A DNA stretch of 41,161 bases, from contig DDXG01000401.1 of NCBI GenBank assembly GCA_002347125.1, positions 1 to 41,161 of the forward strand, given 5' to 3'. The notes below the pieces were generated by a model. It was not told the origin of the DNA. It saw only the letters and a list, made by a program, of their open reading frames with translations, and ran no database searches. Shown in pieces: positions 40,472 through 41,161 of this stretch. The DNA is from Phycisphaerales bacterium UBA2266 (GTDB taxonomy: Bacteria > Planctomycetota > Phycisphaerae > Sedimentisphaerales > Anaerobacaceae). The position numbers were made by a program, and so were the translations under genes. Position 1 is the stretch's first letter, and every line of letters begins with the position of its first letter.

Positions 40472-41161
40472 ATGAAGCTCAAGGATGCGATTGCGACGCT
40501 GCTGCGGGATGGGTTCATCCTGGTCTTCAACGAGGACCGGCTCGATGTGGTGCGGACGGCTGAGGCCCTGTTGGAGGTCGGCGTCGGCAACATGGAGGTG
40601 ACCTGCCGCATCCGCCGGCCGCTGGAGAAGATCGCCCGGCTGCGCAAAGAGGTTCCCCGGATGCTCATCGGGGCCGCGAGCCTGATCGATTTTCCCGGAA
40701 TGCTGGAGACTTACGACCGCCACCACGCCGACGACCCGCTGCCCAGCGTCGAGCGCGTGGCCGAGGTGGGGGCCGGGTTCCTGGTCTCGGCCGTGAACTT
40801 CAGCGATGAGACCTACGAGGACTTCGCCGGCAAGCTGCCCATCATCCCCGGCTGCGGCACGGCCACGGAGATTGTCGGCCAGTTCTCCTGTGGGGCCAAC
40901 CTGTGCAAGATCTTCCCGGCCAAGGAGCTGGGCGGCCCGGCGTTCGTCAAGGCCGTGGACCCCGCCATCCACAAGATGATAAGCCTGGTGCCCACCGGCG
41001 GCACCAGCGCGGCCAATATCGGCGATTACGTGGCGGCGGGCGTTCTCGTGGTGGGGGCCTCGTTCAGCATGATCGACAAGGCGGTCATGGGACGGATCGT
41101 CGATGAGCAGGACTACGGGCTTCTGGCGGGCGAGTTCAAGAAGATCAAGGCCCTCATCGAC
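40472..41161 (+). CDS. KDPG/KHG aldolase family protein, 3' end outside the window
   Basis: 230 codons are visible and the frame is open at the last base. The N-terminus MKLKDAIATLLRDGFILVFN is followed by EVTCRIRR (the family E-x-T...R substrate site), the Schiff-base Lys in LCKIFPAKELGG, and the phosphate loop SLVPTGGTSAANIGDYVAAG. These match 2-dehydro-3-deoxy-phosphogluconate aldolase (Eda), which cleaves KDPG to pyruvate and glyceraldehyde 3-phosphate. It is longer than the 213-residue E. coli Eda and has an extra segment around residues 75-100, as in a subfamily of unknown specificity. It probably works with the upstream SDR on a sugar acid. Confidence 0.8.
   Translation, partial: MKLKDAIATLLRDGFILVFNEDRLDVVRTAEALLEVGVGNMEVTCRIRRPLEKIARLRKEVPRMLIGAASLIDFPGMLETYDRHHADDPLPSVERVAEVGAGFLVSAVNFSDETYEDFAGKLPIIPGCGTATEIVGQFSCGANLCKIFPAKELGGPAFVKAVDPAIHKMISLVPTGGTSAANIGDYVAAGVLVVGASFSMIDKAVMGRIVDEQDYGLLAGEFKKIKALID

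Overview
The window looks like a chromosomal piece of a Gram-negative planctomycete, most likely class Phycisphaerae (Sedimentisphaerales-like). The evidence is the mix of gene families. There are prepilin-type proteins with an N-terminal FTLIELLVVIAIIAVLM segment, and Gfo/Idh/MocA oxidoreductases exported through Tat. There is a LamG protein with a dockerin-like EF-hand pair, and a complete early lipid A gene block with BamA and an Skp-like chaperone. DNA is GC-rich, so long antisense shadow frames are common. No taxonomy search was possible, so the placement is inference.

Layout. 1-3.5 kb: 3' part of a SpoIVB-type (S55) protein and a secreted beta-propeller protein. 3.5-8.3 kb, minus strand: a Fic protein, two prepilin-type proteins (one interrupted by TGA) and a Tat-exported Gfo/Idh enzyme. 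8.3-15.5 kb: an accessory zone with repeats, a second Tat Gfo/Idh enzyme, a membrane protein made of two tandem copies, gene remnants, a LamG/dockerin protein flanked by inverted composite repeats, and a broken nucleotidyltransferase with its small partner. 15.5-18 kb: TrmO, a DUF202 protein, a DUF6263-like protein and tRNA-Gln(UUG). 18-32 kb: a dense co-directional housekeeping run, glmU-prs-rplY-pth-rpsF-ssb-rpsR-rplI-dnaB-bamA-skp-lpxD-lpxC/fabZ-lpxA-Gfo/Idh. 32-36 kb: divergent endonuclease V and uvrA. 36-41 kb: an Old-Yellow-Enzyme/GltD fusion, an SDR and a KDPG-aldolase-like gene running off the end.

Functional links. GlmU makes UDP-GlcNAc, which LpxA, LpxC and LpxD turn into lipid A precursor. 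BamA and the Skp-like chaperone insert outer-membrane proteins into the same envelope. The last gene of this block is a Gfo/Idh dehydrogenase in the place where GnnA-like enzymes are known from other lipid A loci. The rpsF-ssb-rpsR-rplI-dnaB order is the classical bacterial one. Endonuclease V and UvrA are both DNA-repair proteins and share one intergenic region that holds a perfect 10-bp inverted repeat.

The most unusual signal is a set of at least ten degenerate tracts with a 7-base period. The eight intergenic ones lie in gene-boundary regions, most directly beside start or stop codons; two lie inside coding sequences (endonuclease V and the OYE fusion) without breaking the frame. They co-occur with several palindromic dispersed repeats. 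I found no CRISPR array, prophage, transposase or rRNA.
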